DNA of 64,000 bases from Acidovorax sp. FHTAMBA (GCF_038958875.1 NZ_CP152407.1:4342501-4406500); one strand, 5' to 3'; positions 16,887-26,457 are shown, counted from the stretch's first letter. The notes: generated by a model from the sequence alone, not told the origin. Numbers and translations are program-made.

Positions 16887-18281
16887 TCAGTGGTCAAGCA
16901 CAGCTGCCATGTGCGCCACGCTGTCATCAAGGGACGCGGCCTCAAACATGTCCTGCTGCAAATACGCAGCCATCTGGGGCTGCAGCCGGATCGCTTCATC
17001 CAGGGCAGGGTCCGAGCCGCTCATGTACGCGCCCACCTGCACCAGGTCCCGGCTCTTCTGGTAGCGCGAATACACCGCCCGGAACCGCCGCGCCAGGTCA
17101 AAGTGCTCGCGCGCAACCACGTTGTGCATCACGCGGGATGCCGACTGTTCGATATCGATGGCCGGAAAGTGCCCTGTTTCGGCCAGAGCGCGGGACAGAA
17201 CGATGTGCCCATCCAGAATGGCGCGCGCGGCATCGGCGATAGGGTCCTGCTGATCGTCGCCTTCCGACAACACGGTGTAAAAAGCAGTGATCGAGCCCAC
17301 ACCGTGAAGCCCGTTGCCACTGCGTTCCACCAACTGGGGGAGCTTGGCAAAGCACGATGGCGGGTAACCCTTGGTGGCGGGCGGCTCACCAATGGCCAGC
17401 GCGATTTCCCGTTGTGCCATGGCGTAGCGGGTCAGTGAATCCATGAGCAACAGCACATGCTTGCCCTTGTCCCGAAAATGCTCGGCCACGGCGGTGGCAT
17501 AGGCAGCCCCCTGCATGCGCAGAAGCGGCGGCGCATCAGCGGGTGCCGCCACCACCACCGAGCGTGCGCGGCCATCTTCACCCAGGATGTCTTCCACAAA
17601 CTCCTTGACCTCACGCCCCCGCTCTCCGATGAGCCCCACCACGATCACATCGGCCCGTGTGTAGCGCGCCATCATGCCCAGCAAGACGCTCTTGCCCACA
17701 CCCGAACCGGCGAACAGGCCCAGCCGCTGGCCCCGCCCCACCGTGAGCAAGGCATTGATGGCACGTACCCCGGTGTCCAGTGGTTCGCGCACAGGATCAC
17801 GGTCCATGGCATTGATCTGGCTGCGCCCCATGGGCTCCGACACCACGTCCTGCACCGGCCCGCCATGGTCCAGCGGAAACCCCTGCGCATCCACCACCCG
17901 CCCGAGCAGGCCTTCGCCCATGGGCAGACGCAGTACTCCAGCTCGCTGAAGGGGCCGAGGCGGCTCGCCAAGGCGCGGAACCGGAATGTAAGGCGCTGCG
18001 GGCACCACGCTGGCACCGCTGGACAGACCATGGATGTCCCCTGCCGGCATCAGAAACGCGCGGTCTGCGGAGAACCCGACCACTTCCGCCAGCACCGGTG
18101 CATGGCCCGGCATCTGCACCATGCACTGCGATCCCACCGGGACGCGAATGCCCACAGCCTCCAGCACCAGACCGGTGAGCCGCGTCAGCGTGCCTCGCGT
18201 CTCCAGGGGCGTGCCCTCAGCCACACGCGCACGCGCATCGTCCATCAGGCGTGTCCAGGCAGAAGGGGCGTCAATGCTCAT
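16887..18281 (-). CDS. fliI: FliI, flagellum-specific export ATPase
   Basis: FliI is the F1-like ATPase that powers and orders flagellar export. The Walker A motif AGSGVGKS is at 191-198, followed by the Walker B region and VVVAAPADAPPLLRMQGA typical of the family; KGYPPSCFAKLPQLVERSGN is also present. ATG 18281 is used because GAGGAGGG lies just upstream and it gives a normal 464-residue protein; the open frame continues 44 codons into fliH without homology. It overlaps the fliH end by 11 bases. Confidence 0.97.
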   Translation of the reverse strand: MSIDAPSAWTRLMDDARARVAEGTPLETRGTLTRLTGLVLEAVGIRVPVGSQCMVQMPGHAPVLAEVVGFSADRAFLMPAGDIHGLSSGASVVPAAPYIPVPRLGEPPRPLQRAGVLRLPMGEGLLGRVVDAQGFPLDHGGPVQDVVSEPMGRSQINAMDRDPVREPLDTGVRAINALLTVGRGQRLGLFAGSGVGKSVLLGMMARYTRADVIVVGLIGERGREVKEFVEDILGEDGRARSVVVAAPADAPPLLRMQGAAYATAVAEHFRDKGKHVLLLMDSLTRYAMAQREIALAIGEPPATKGYPPSCFAKLPQLVERSGNGLHGVGSITAFYTVLSEGDDQQDPIADAARAILDGHIVLSRALAETGHFPAIDIEQSASRVMHNVVAREHFDLARRFRAVYSRYQKSRDLVQVGAYMSGSDPALDEAIRLQPQMAAYLQQDMFEAASLDDSVAHMAAVLDH

Positions 18282-18993
18282 CGCCACCCTCCTCGTCCCA
18301 CGGAGACTGCAGTCCAAGGGCTGCGATGGCGCGCTGCCAACGCTTGTCCAGACTGCCATCCACCACGGTACCGGCAGACTCCACCAGGCACCCGCCCGGC
18401 GGCACGGACGCATCGGCCATCCATTGCACCCCGGGGGAGTCCATTTCTTCCCGCAGAGGCTGGGCCATCGCCTCCATGTCGTCGGGGTGAAGACGCACCA
18501 GCGCCGGGCGCCCTTCTGTCACGAGCATGCCCACCGCTTCCCGTACCACGGGTTGCAACGCGTTGGGGTTGACGGACAGCTCCTGCCGCACCACCTGGCG
18601 CGCTATATCGCAGGCCAGCTCCAGCAGCTGCTGGGCCATGTCCTGCTGCATGTCTATCAGGCTTGCATCCAGCGTCTGCACCACACCTTGCAGGCGCTGT
18701 GCCATCTCACGCCCTTGCTGGGCGATGTACGCGTCCAGGCGCTGCTGCCACTCAAGGGCCGTCTGGGCCTGGCCTTGGGCAAAACCCTCGGCATAGGCAT
18801 CGTCACACGCCTGCTGAACCAACGCCTGCTGCGCGGCCTCGTCCACCTCAACCGGAATCTCGACCTCGGGCTCCGGCTCGGGTTCGATCAGATCGGAGCC
18901 GTCTACCGCGCCAAACTTCCACTGTGTGAAGTCACCCACTTCCTCACTGGGAATGAAGCGCGAATACGAACGCTGGCTAGACGAAGGCATCAT
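18271..18993 (-). CDS. fliH: FliH, flagellar export ATPase regulator
   Basis: FliH is the peripheral stalk-like partner of FliI. An N-terminal acidic segment with EPEPEPEVEIPVEVDE leads into a Gln/Ala-rich coiled coil that includes the G-x-x-x-G-type stretch AYAEGFAQGQAQ. The C-terminal domain has ACDIARQVVRQEL and VPPGGCLVES, shared with the family. Start ATG 18993 (or 18990) overlaps the fliG stop by about 17 bases. Predicted length is 240 residues. Confidence 0.93.
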   Translation of the reverse strand: MMPSSSQRSYSRFIPSEEVGDFTQWKFGAVDGSDLIEPEPEPEVEIPVEVDEAAQQALVQQACDDAYAEGFAQGQAQTALEWQQRLDAYIAQQGREMAQRLQGVVQTLDASLIDMQQDMAQQLLELACDIARQVVRQELSVNPNALQPVVREAVGMLVTEGRPALVRLHPDDMEAMAQPLREEMDSPGVQWMADASVPPGGCLVESAGTVVDGSLDKRWQRAIAALGLQSPWDEEGGDEH

Positions 18994-19972
18994 CACCGCC
19001 AGATCCAATCACGATCTGCCCCTCGTCGGACAGGCGCCGTACCGTCTTCAGGATTTCCTTCTGCTGCGCCTCCACCTCGGACAGACGCATCGGCCCGCGC
19101 GATTCCAGATCCTCGCGCAGGGCCTCTGCCGCGCGCGAAGACATGTTGGACAGGAACTTCTCGCGCAGTTCCGGCACCGCGCCCTTGAGCGCCACGATGA
19201 GCGTCTCGGACGCAACCTCCTTGAGCACCGTCTGGATGGCCTTGTCGTCGAGCTTGAGGACATCCTCAAACACGAACATCTTGTCCATGATCTTTTGTGC
19301 CAGATCGGGGTCGTAGCCACGGATGGACTCCAGCACCACCGTATCCATGTTGCCGCCCAGCAAATTGATGATTTCCGCCGCAGCCTTGACACCGCCCAGC
19401 GAGCTCTTGCGGATCTTGTCTCCGCCCGCCAGCACCTTGAACAGCACCTCGTTCAGGTCCTTGAGCGCCGTGGGCTGGATGCCCTCCAGCGTGGCCACGC
19501 GCAGCAGGATTTCGCTGCGCTGGCGGTCGGTCAGGTGCATCAGGATGCCTGAGGCCTGGTCTGCGTCCAGATGCACCAGGATGGCAGCCACGATCTGCGG
19601 GTGTTCGTTGCGCAAGAGCTCTGCCACCGACAACGGGTCCATCCACTTGAGACTCTCGATACCCGATACATCCCCGCCCTGCAGGATGCGATCAATCAGC
19701 AGCCCGGCCTTGTCATCGCCCAGCGCACGCCGCAGCACTGCCCGCACGTAGTTGCCGGTGTCCGACACCAGCAGGCTCTGCGCTGCGGCGGCATTGGAGA
19801 ACTTGTTGATGACCTGGTCCACCTTGTCGCGCGACACCGAGCGCATGCGCGCAATGGTCTCGCCCAGCTTTTGCACCTCTTTGGGCGAAAAATGCTTGAA
19901 GACTTCGGCTGCCTCTTCCTCGCCGAGGGACATCAGCATGATGGCTGCGTCGTTGAGTCCTTGGTCGTCCAT
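18977..19972 (-). CDS. fliG: FliG, flagellar motor switch protein
   Basis: FliG is the rotor protein that contacts MotA and transmits torque. The EHPQ motif is at residues 123-126 (NEHPQIVAAILVHLD), and the C-terminal motor domain has VFEDVLKLDDKAIQTVLKEV with the alternating charged residues expected for the stator contact. At 331 residues it is complete. It follows fliF with a 24-bp gap. No strong Shine-Dalgarno sequence is visible before the ATG. Confidence 0.97.
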   Translation of the reverse strand: MDDQGLNDAAIMLMSLGEEEAAEVFKHFSPKEVQKLGETIARMRSVSRDKVDQVINKFSNAAAAQSLLVSDTGNYVRAVLRRALGDDKAGLLIDRILQGGDVSGIESLKWMDPLSVAELLRNEHPQIVAAILVHLDADQASGILMHLTDRQRSEILLRVATLEGIQPTALKDLNEVLFKVLAGGDKIRKSSLGGVKAAAEIINLLGGNMDTVVLESIRGYDPDLAQKIMDKMFVFEDVLKLDDKAIQTVLKEVASETLIVALKGAVPELREKFLSNMSSRAAEALREDLESRGPMRLSEVEAQQKEILKTVRRLSDEGQIVIGSGGDDAFV

Positions 19973-19996
19973 GGTTGTCGTCCGGGGTGTCGGTGA

Positions 19997-21688
19997 TCAG
20001 ACGGGGTCGCCGTTCAGCCAGGTTTTCAGGATGTTGGCCACAGCCACGGGGTTCTCCTTGGCCAGCACGCGCGCTTCTTCCAGGCGCAGTTGCTCTGGCG
20101 TGGCGGGCAACACTTCGTCCTTCTTGGAGGGCGCTGGCAGCGCAGGGCGCTCGGGGGTTTCCGACTCCAGGGCGTCCAGCTGGCCGCCCGCCACCGGGAT
20201 GGCGCGGGGCTTGGGCGCAGCGCCACCCTTCAGGGCAGGCCGCACCATGAAGATCAGCACCAGCGCGGCGAAGAGCACCGCCCCCACAGGCCATGCAAAG
20301 GTCTTCGCCAGCTCGATCATTTCAGGCTGCTTCCACAGCGGCACCTCCGTGTTGGGCGCCACGTCCACCTGGAAGGGGGTGTTCATCAGATTGACAGAGT
20401 CACCGCGCTCACGGTTGAAGCCGATGGTTTCGCGCACCAGCGCGGTCATCTGCTCCAGCTGCTCCGGCGTGAGTGCCTTGGACACGGTCTTGCCCTTGTC
20501 TTCGGCAGACTGGTAGTTCACCACCACCGCAGCGCTGACCCGCTTGAGGCTTCCGCTCCCACCCCGCGTCACGCGTACCGTCTTGTCCACCTCGTAGTTG
20601 GTGATGGACTCGCGCTTGCCGCCCGCGGCCAGCGCGCCCTGGGCCTGCTGTCCGGCTGCCGTGGGCGCAGGGTTGGCGCCATTGACCGGTGCTGCCGCCG
20701 CAGCGGGAGGCTGGTTGGTGGTGGCACCCGGCACCCCGGTGGGCAGGGCGCTACCTTGGGCGCCCATGCTTTCCACCACCTGCTGGCTGCGGATGGCGCT
20801 GGCGTCGGCCGCCAGGTTGGGGCGGTGCTGCTCGGACGTGGACTCGGTCTGGGTAAAGTCCACCTCGGCGGTCACCTGGGCCTTGACGTTGTTGCGGCCG
20901 ACCACAGGCTCCAGAATGTCCAGAATCCGGCGGGTGTACTGCTGCTCGATCTGCTGCACATACAAGAGTTGTTGCGCGTCTACACCGGCTCCAGCCGCGG
21001 TATCGGGCGACTGGGACAGCAGCTTGCCCGTGTCATCCAGCACGCTCACGGCAGAAGGCGCGAGCTCTGGCACGCTGGAGGCCACCAGATGCACAATGCC
21101 CGCAAGTTGCGAGCGATCAAGAATACGGCCGGGGTGCAGGCTCACCAGCACGGATGCCGAAGGCTTTTGCTGTTCGCGGAAAAAACCGTTCTGGTTGGGC
21201 AGCGCCAGATGCACACGCGCCCCCTGCACCGACGACAGCGCCTGGATCGAGCGGGTGAGCTCCCCCTCCAGCCCGCGCTGGAAATTAAGCCGCTCCTGGA
21301 ACTGCGTCATCCCGAATTTGCTGGCTTCCATCAGCTCAAACCCTGCCACCGAACCCTTGGGCAGGCCCTGGGTGGCCAGGCGCAGGCGCACGTCATGCAC
21401 CCGGTCTGCAGGAATCAATATGGCGCCACCGCCGTCGGCATGCTTGTAGGGCACGTTCATCTGCGACAGCTGGGCCACGATGGCACCGCCATCCTTGTCG
21501 TTCAGATTGGCGAACAGCACCCGGTAGTCCGGCTGGCGCCCCAGCACAATGGCCGCAATGGCCACCGCCACCAGCAGCGCCACGCCCACACCCAGCCGCA
21601 TGCGCTGCGCCCTGTCGAGGGCAGACAGCCGCTGCAGCCAGTTCGGGCTGGCAGGGGGAGTGAGAGGAATTTCGGCAACTGCAGACAT
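19997..21688 (-). CDS. fliF: FliF, flagellar MS-ring protein
   Basis: FliF builds the MS-ring, the base of the flagellum. Two membrane segments frame a large periplasmic region: one near residues 28-50 and one near 452-472. YscJ/FliF ring-building sequences are seen (MNVPYKHADGGGAILIPAD, ARVHLALPNQ). A Pro/Ala-rich insertion of about 60 residues lies around position 320-350. The C-terminal tail ends with VANILKTWLNGD, the FliG-binding part. It is the first gene of the minus-strand fli operon and diverges from fliE. Confidence 0.97.
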   Translation of the reverse strand: MSAVAEIPLTPPASPNWLQRLSALDRAQRMRLGVGVALLVAVAIAAIVLGRQPDYRVLFANLNDKDGGAIVAQLSQMNVPYKHADGGGAILIPADRVHDVRLRLATQGLPKGSVAGFELMEASKFGMTQFQERLNFQRGLEGELTRSIQALSSVQGARVHLALPNQNGFFREQQKPSASVLVSLHPGRILDRSQLAGIVHLVASSVPELAPSAVSVLDDTGKLLSQSPDTAAGAGVDAQQLLYVQQIEQQYTRRILDILEPVVGRNNVKAQVTAEVDFTQTESTSEQHRPNLAADASAIRSQQVVESMGAQGSALPTGVPGATTNQPPAAAAAPVNGANPAPTAAGQQAQGALAAGGKRESITNYEVDKTVRVTRGGSGSLKRVSAAVVVNYQSAEDKGKTVSKALTPEQLEQMTALVRETIGFNRERGDSVNLMNTPFQVDVAPNTEVPLWKQPEMIELAKTFAWPVGAVLFAALVLIFMVRPALKGGAAPKPRAIPVAGGQLDALESETPERPALPAPSKKDEVLPATPEQLRLEEARVLAKENPVAVANILKTWLNGDPV

Positions 21689-21860
21689 CTTGCTTTCCAG
21701 TAGGGTGGCCCGGCAAGGACCACAGCGTGGGGTCGATTATTCGGTCACGCCCCCGAAATGTTCGCTGGATAAGCCGCGCGTTTGGCCATCAATTCAGGGG
21801 GATGAACCGCGGCGCGATGGCTAGGATACGCAGCATACCGCCATTCCCACGGACACCGCC

Positions 21861-22172
21861 ATGGACCTTCGCATCTCAAGCTCTACCACCCCGCTCACGG
21901 GTGCCGGCCTGGCGCGCCGTGCTGCAGCGCCGCAAAACGACGCCAATGAAGTGGGATTCTCGGGCGCGCTCAAAGGCGCGCTGCAGTCCGTGAGCGCCGC
22001 GCAGAACCGCTCCACCAACCTGCAAAACGAAGTACAGATGGAAAACCCTTCTGTGAGCCTGGAAGAAACCATGGTGGCCATCCAGAAGGCCCAGATCGGG
22101 TTTCAGGCCACGCTGCACGTGCGCAACCGCATGGTGCAGGCCTATACCGACATCATGAACATGCAGGTGTAG
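21861..22172 (+). CDS. fliE: FliE, flagellar hook-basal body complex protein
   Basis: FliE joins the MS-ring to the proximal rod. The 103-residue protein has the family C-terminus with EETMVAIQKAQIGFQA and RNRMVQAYTDIMNMQV. It is transcribed alone, divergent from fliF across 172 bp, and is followed by a family A repeat and a bidirectional terminator. Confidence 0.96.
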   Translation: MDLRISSSTTPLTGAGLARRAAAPQNDANEVGFSGALKGALQSVSAAQNRSTNLQNEVQMENPSVSLEETMVAIQKAQIGFQATLHVRNRMVQAYTDIMNMQV

Positions 22173-22266
22173 GGGTAATGCCACCAGCCTGAGCGGCGCC
22201 GCCCCATCTGCCCCTTCTACGGCCTGTCACTCCAGTCGACGCCAGGGCGCTTTTACTCCTGATTTT

Positions 22267-22311
22267 GTAGCTACTCGCGCTTTATGGATAAGCGCTAGAG
22301 GCATTTTTGAT
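22267..22311 (+). repeat. Dispersed repeat family A, copy after fliE
   Basis: The module has TAGCT, CGCGCTTTATGGATAAGCGC and a downstream T-rich end. The GCGCTT/AAGCGC pair can form a small hairpin. It lies directly before the fliE/fliT terminator. Confidence 0.7.
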
Positions 22312-22321
22312 CATAAAAAAA

Positions 22322-22346
22322 CCGACCCCATGGGTCGGCTTTTTTT
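22322..22346. terminator. Bidirectional rho-independent terminator between fliE and fliT
   Basis: CCGACCC (22322-22328) and GGGTCGG (22332-22338) form a seven-bp stem with a three-base loop, followed by a run of seven T and preceded by a run of seven A. It would stop fliE transcripts on the plus strand and fliT transcripts on the minus strand. Confidence 0.88.
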
Positions 22347-22364
22347 GCGTGCCTGGTCCCGCCC

Positions 22365-22664
22365 TCAGTGCACCATCTGCGGCTGGCCATCGAACATGTG
22401 CTCAAACTGCGCCAGCCAGGGCTCGGCCAGGCAACGGATCTGGGCATCGTTGCGCAGAATGCGCTGCATGATGCGGGTCTTCTCGCGTTTGTGCTCGGGC
22501 AGCAACTCGTGCTCTTGCGACTTGAAACGCAACTGCTCGATCAGCACCGCGCAGGCGCCTTCGTAGCGCACCACACCATCCCAGTCTTTCAGGCGTGCAG
22601 CCTCCAGCATTTTCGAGCTGCTGTCTTCAATGGCTTTGTAGTAGTCAATCAACATGTGGGACAT
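22365..22664 (-). CDS. fliT: FliT-like flagellar chaperone
   Basis: FliT is the export chaperone for the filament cap FliD. The protein is 99 residues, charged and helical, with LIDYYKAIEDSSSKMLEAA at the N-terminus. Sequence conservation is low in FliT, so the assignment rests mainly on size, helical character and position directly after fliS (two-base gap) in the fliD-fliS-fliT order. No membrane or signal sequence is seen. Confidence 0.82.
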   Translation of the reverse strand: MSHMLIDYYKAIEDSSSKMLEAARLKDWDGVVRYEGACAVLIEQLRFKSQEHELLPEHKREKTRIMQRILRNDAQIRCLAEPWLAQFEHMFDGQPQMVH

Positions 22665-22666
22665 GG

Positions 22667-23122
22667 TTATGCCTCCACCAGCACAGGCTGGCCAGTGGTG
22701 GCTGGCACAGCGGCAGATGCCGCAGCGCCGTTTTTCTTGATTTCATTCCAGCCCTGTGCCACGGGCTCAATCAATCGCATGACTTCCTGCATCATGGCGT
22801 CATCGTTGCGGGCGTTGGCCAGAATCAGGCGACGCATGCAGTAGTCGTACAGGGCGCCCAGGTTTTGGGCCAGCTCGCCGCCATCCACCTTGTCCAGCGA
22901 AGTGCTTAAACCCTCTTCCAGGATTCGAATGGCCTTGGAAATGGCGTTGACCTTGCCCAACACGTCGCCACGTGCCATGGCGCCGCGGGCTGTGGCGATG
23001 GAATTGAGCACACCCTCATACAACAGATTCACCAGCTGGTGCTGGTCAATCGTGTGCATGCTGGTTTCAACATTGATGCGCTGGTAAGCGTTGGCTGCAC
23101 GGGGGCTGTAGGCGCTGAACAT
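22667..23122 (-). CDS. fliS: FliS, flagellin export chaperone
   Basis: FliS binds the flagellin C-terminus and keeps it unpolymerised before export. The N-terminus AANAYQRINVETSMHTIDQHQ and the helix LVNLLYEGVLNSIATARGAM are typical, as is the C-terminal region with LGALYDYCMRRLILANARND. At 151 residues it is slightly longer than usual because of an Ala-rich tail. It lies between fliD and fliT, close to both flagellin genes it would serve. Confidence 0.95.
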   Translation of the reverse strand: MFSAYSPRAANAYQRINVETSMHTIDQHQLVNLLYEGVLNSIATARGAMARGDVLGKVNAISKAIRILEEGLSTSLDKVDGGELAQNLGALYDYCMRRLILANARNDDAMMQEVMRLIEPVAQGWNEIKKNGAAASAAVPATTGQPVLVEA

Positions 23123-23183
23123 GCTGACAATCCTTCCGAGGTATTACTTAAGTTATCGGCTGGCGCCAGAAAAACTGAAGCCC

Positions 23184-24620
23184 TTATCCACCCGTCGATT
23201 TGTTCCACGCAGACACCTGCTGCGAAATATAGGCATTCAGTCCGTTCAAGCTACTCAACTGCGTATCCAGAGCGTTGTACCGTCTGGTGATCCGCTTTTC
23301 AAAGGCATCCACCTTCTCGTTGACCCGCATCTGGTCCTGGCTGTTGCGTTTCAGACTCAGCTGCAAGGAATCGTCCTTGGACTTGAAGAATCCATCATTC
23401 GACAGAAGGTTGGTGGCAAGCGCCTTGATCTTGACTGCGACCCCGTCTGCGGCACCTCCGCCGGTACTGCGAAAGAAGTTCTTCACATCTTCTGGGTTTT
23501 CGGTGAGCGCCTTGTTCAGCTTTGCACTGTCGACTGCCAGATCGCCGCCCCGCTGCTGGGTGATCCCAAGATCCACCAAGCGCTGAAATGGCCCCCCGGA
23601 GGAGGTAACCGACTGGATCGCGTTGCGCAGAGAGTTCTGAAGGGCCACAGTCGTGGAGTCACCTTGAAACAGACCGGCAGAGTTCGTTTTGGGGTCGAAC
23701 TTCGTGGCCTCTTGCAACAGTTGGTTGATGTCGTTGTAAGCCTTCACAAACGCATCGATATTGGCCTTGATAGCCGAATCGTCTTTGCTGACAGTGATAT
23801 CCACAGCCGCAGTCGTAACCTGCTCGGCCTTGAAGGTAACGCCCGAAATCGTGGAGGCAAACGTGTTGGTGGCAGACGTGACGGCAATGCCATTGACGGT
23901 TGCCTTGGCGTTGGCCGCCACCTGGGTCATGGTGCTACCAGCTACCAAACGCGACAAACCTGAAGCATCTGTGTTACCAGGACTGGTGATATCTGTATCA
24001 CCGCCTTCCATGACACTGAGACGAAAGCCAAACTCCTCGCCGGTGGATTTGCTGCGCAGCAACAGGCGCTCTCCGGAGGCATCCGACAAGATCGAAGCAG
24101 TCACCCCGGCATTGGCGCCGTTGATTTTGCTGGCCACATCCGACAGCTTGTCAGTGGCGGTGATGGCAATGTCCACGGGCTGGCCGCTGCTGGGGGTGAA
24201 CGAAGCGGGTGCCACACTCCACTTGCCCAGCTCAAGGCGCAGTGTGCCTGCGCCCAGTGCACCACCTACCGGTAGCAGCGCCGCAGAGGCTGTTGCCTGG
24301 GCCTTGGCCAAGCCCTGCACCTCCACACTGAAAGTGGTGGGCAACGTGCCCCCAATAGCGGTGGCCGATACAAACTTAGAGTCTGAAGACGTAGTTGAAA
24401 CGCCGTTCCAGCCCGTCAGGCTGGCCAGTTTTCCAGCAGCGTCTGAGAAGGCGGAGACCAGCGACTTGATCTGACCAAAGGCAGAAATTTTGGTGCTAAC
24501 CGTGGCAGCCTGGAGTTTCAGTGTGTCCAGGGGCTTTTTTTCCAGAGCGACCAGCTGGGTGATGATGCTTTTGACATCAAGCCCGTTTGTGCCTACGCCT
24601 GGGGATGAAATGGTTGCCAT
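23184..24620 (-). CDS. fliD: FliD, flagellar filament cap protein
   Basis: FliD caps the filament and folds incoming flagellin. The N-terminal FliD domain starts ISSPGVGTNGLDVKSIITQL and the C-terminal domain has RRYNALDTQLSSLNGLNAYI. ATG 24620 is used because CAGGAGG precedes it; the frame is open upstream without similarity. The resulting 478 residues are normal. About 200 bp containing the terminator of the upstream flagellin gene precede it. Confidence 0.96.
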   Translation of the reverse strand: MATISSPGVGTNGLDVKSIITQLVALEKKPLDTLKLQAATVSTKISAFGQIKSLVSAFSDAAGKLASLTGWNGVSTTSSDSKFVSATAIGGTLPTTFSVEVQGLAKAQATASAALLPVGGALGAGTLRLELGKWSVAPASFTPSSGQPVDIAITATDKLSDVASKINGANAGVTASILSDASGERLLLRSKSTGEEFGFRLSVMEGGDTDITSPGNTDASGLSRLVAGSTMTQVAANAKATVNGIAVTSATNTFASTISGVTFKAEQVTTAAVDITVSKDDSAIKANIDAFVKAYNDINQLLQEATKFDPKTNSAGLFQGDSTTVALQNSLRNAIQSVTSSGGPFQRLVDLGITQQRGGDLAVDSAKLNKALTENPEDVKNFFRSTGGGAADGVAVKIKALATNLLSNDGFFKSKDDSLQLSLKRNSQDQMRVNEKVDAFEKRITRRYNALDTQLSSLNGLNAYISQQVSAWNKSTGG

Positions 24621-24732
24621 ACAAACCTCCTGAACTGGTTCAACGGAAATTATGGCGCCGAATGGCGTCAACGAACATCCGTAACACGCCAGGAAAACCT
24701 GTCTTATCCAGCGGTCCTGGCGCCCGCCTTCC

Positions 24733-24770
24733 AAAAAGCCAAATGGCGGCGACAGAAATCTGCCGCCGCC
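24733..24770 (-). terminator. Rho-independent terminator after the minus-strand flagellin gene
   Basis: On the minus strand a 12-bp GC-rich stem with a very short loop (24745-24770) is followed by a run of five T (24733-24737). A second perfect nine-bp hairpin (GCCAGGGCG paired with CGCCCTGGC) occupies 24779-24802, immediately after the flagellin stop. Confidence 0.75.
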
Positions 24771-24817
24771 TGAGGTTCGCCAGGGCGCTGCAACGCCCTG
24801 GCTGCCATGCCCGCCGC

Positions 24818-26293
24818 TTAACGCAGCAGGGCCAACACACCTTGGGGCAGCTGGTTGGCCTGGGCCACCATTGCCGTACCGGCCTGTTGCAGGATCTGCG
24901 AGCGCGAAAGGTTGGCGGTTTCTGCAGCGAAATCAGCATCCAAGATGCGGCTGCGCGAAGCAGCAAGGTTTTCAGAGGTCACTTGCAAATTGGCAATCGA
25001 CGTTTCGAAGCGCGACTGTAGGGCGCCAAGCTTGGCGCGCTCGCTGCTCACATACGAAAGCGCCGAATCCACGGTCTTGAGCGCCTCTGTAGCTTTCTTG
25101 AAGGTGGTGACGTCCAGGTCGGAGACCTTCTGCAGCGACGAGCCCGCATCCGTGAACGCGTTGGAAGTGGTCACGTCCGTCGAGAAGGACTTTGCCGAAT
25201 CCAGTACCACATAACCGCTGGTGAGCGAGTTATTGGCGACGGTGTCGGCTGCCAGGACGACATCACCCGCTACAGCGGTGCCGTCGGCCTGAAGCTTGGT
25301 GACCGTCACAGCGCCAGCGTTTTGGACTGCGGTATCTGCCACACGGATGTCATTGCCGGTCGCGTTCGTCAGCTCGATCGCGGTTCCTGCGGCATTCACC
25401 GTAGCCGTCACGCCGGTCTTCGACGACTGCTCGTTGATCGCCGAGACCGCAGCAGTAAGCCCCTCGGAAGTATTGGACGCCGAAAGCGTGAACGACACGT
25501 TCAGGTCAGCACTGTTGTCCGAGCGCAGTGCCAGGGTATAAGAGCCAGCAGCGCCGAAGCTCACTTGCGCAGTCGTGCGCGCGGTGGCGCTCACCCCGGT
25601 GTCTGCCTGGACGGCATTAATGTTGCCGGCGATGGTCTTGGCCGTAGCGTTGTCCGCGATGTTCACCGTCTTGCTGCCGAGGGAGCCGTTGATAGCCACC
25701 GTGCCCGACGTCGTGCTGTTGGCACCCCACGCCGCGCCCGAGGCGGCACCGCCCGCACCGTTGACTGACGTATTCTGGTTGTTACCGTACGTGGTGGTGC
25801 GCATGTTCGCAGTAGCAGCCGTGATGGTCTGGTTGGCATTGGCGCCGACCTGGAACTGCTGGGTGCCGAAGCTGCCGTCCAGCAGCTTGGAGCCGTTGAA
25901 TTCGGTGGTCTGCGAAATGCGGTCCAGTTCGGATACGAGTTGCGAGACTTCCTGCTGCAGGGCTTGGCGGTCGCTGGCGCTGTTGGAGGCGTTGGCCGAT
26001 TGCACCGCCAGCTCACGCACGCGCTGCAAGATGTCGCCGGACGCCTTCATTGCACCTTCTGCCGTCTGGGCCAGCGAAATTCCATCGTTGGCATTGCGCA
26101 CAGCTTGGTTCATGCCACGGATCTGGCCCGTGAAACGTTCAGAGATGGCCAGGCCTGCCGCGTCGTCCTTGGCGCTGTTGATGCGCAGCCCCGAAGACAG
26201 GCGCTGGATGGATGTATTGAGCGAAGACTGGCTGGTGCCGAGGTTGCGCTGGGCGGTAAGCGATGCGACGTTGGTATTGATGGTGGAAGCCAT
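24818..26293 (-). CDS. fliC: Flagellin, copy 1
   Basis: The protein has 491 residues with classic flagellin ends: N-terminal INTNVASLTAQRNLG and LSSGLRINSAKDDAAGLAI, C-terminal SRILDADFAAETANLSR and QAGTAMVAQANQLPQGVLALL. The middle is Ala/Thr/Ser/Asn-rich, suitable for surface exposure and O-glycosylation. ATG 26293 is preceded by AGGAG; the longer open frame adds 21 unlikely residues. It is a close paralogue of the gene at 26616 in inverted orientation, differing mostly at silent sites except for two nearly identical tracts. A sigma-28-like promoter lies at 26431-26457. Confidence 0.97.
   Translation of the reverse strand: MASTINTNVASLTAQRNLGTSQSSLNTSIQRLSSGLRINSAKDDAAGLAISERFTGQIRGMNQAVRNANDGISLAQTAEGAMKASGDILQRVRELAVQSANASNSASDRQALQQEVSQLVSELDRISQTTEFNGSKLLDGSFGTQQFQVGANANQTITAATANMRTTTYGNNQNTSVNGAGGAASGAAWGANSTTSGTVAINGSLGSKTVNIADNATAKTIAGNINAVQADTGVSATARTTAQVSFGAAGSYTLALRSDNSADLNVSFTLSASNTSEGLTAAVSAINEQSSKTGVTATVNAAGTAIELTNATGNDIRVADTAVQNAGAVTVTKLQADGTAVAGDVVLAADTVANNSLTSGYVVLDSAKSFSTDVTTSNAFTDAGSSLQKVSDLDVTTFKKATEALKTVDSALSYVSSERAKLGALQSRFETSIANLQVTSENLAASRSRILDADFAAETANLSRSQILQQAGTAMVAQANQLPQGVLALLR
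25961..26028. repeat. Near-identical tract shared by the two flagellin genes (tract 2)
   Basis: These 68 bp match the reverse complement of 26881-26948 without a difference that I can see, including silent positions, whereas flanking codons differ. The likely cause is gene conversion. Confidence 0.75.
26142..26251. repeat. Near-identical tract shared by the two flagellin genes (tract 1)
   Basis: These 110 bp match the reverse complement of 26658-26767 with a single difference by eye. The tract encodes the conserved N-terminal flagellin helix. Confidence 0.75.
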
Positions 26294-26430
26294 TGCAAAT
26301 CTCCTGAAAGAACTGACTGAATATGGCGTTGCCGCCAGCCGGGGCGCCAGCACCACGCTGGCCTCCTGGGTTCGCCGGTGCCTTCAAGCAACCTGGTGAA
26401 CGGCGGGCCACTGAGGGACCGTTGCAATTG

Positions 26431-26457
26431 TTTTCGGACCACATCCGGAAAACTTGA
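26431..26457 (-). promoter_or_regulatory. Sigma-28-like promoter of flagellin copy 1
   Basis: On the minus strand TCAAGTTT, 11 bp and TCCGAAAA fit the FliA consensus TAAAGTTT-N11-GCCGATAA. The expected RNA start is about 130 bases before the flagellin ATG. Confidence 0.72.

Noticed and set aside
10614..18281. Possible virulence type III secretion system (FliPQR, FlhAB and FliI homologues)
   Set aside because: The genes lie with complete MS-ring, C-ring, rod, hook and filament genes and no needle or translocon genes, so they belong to the flagellum.
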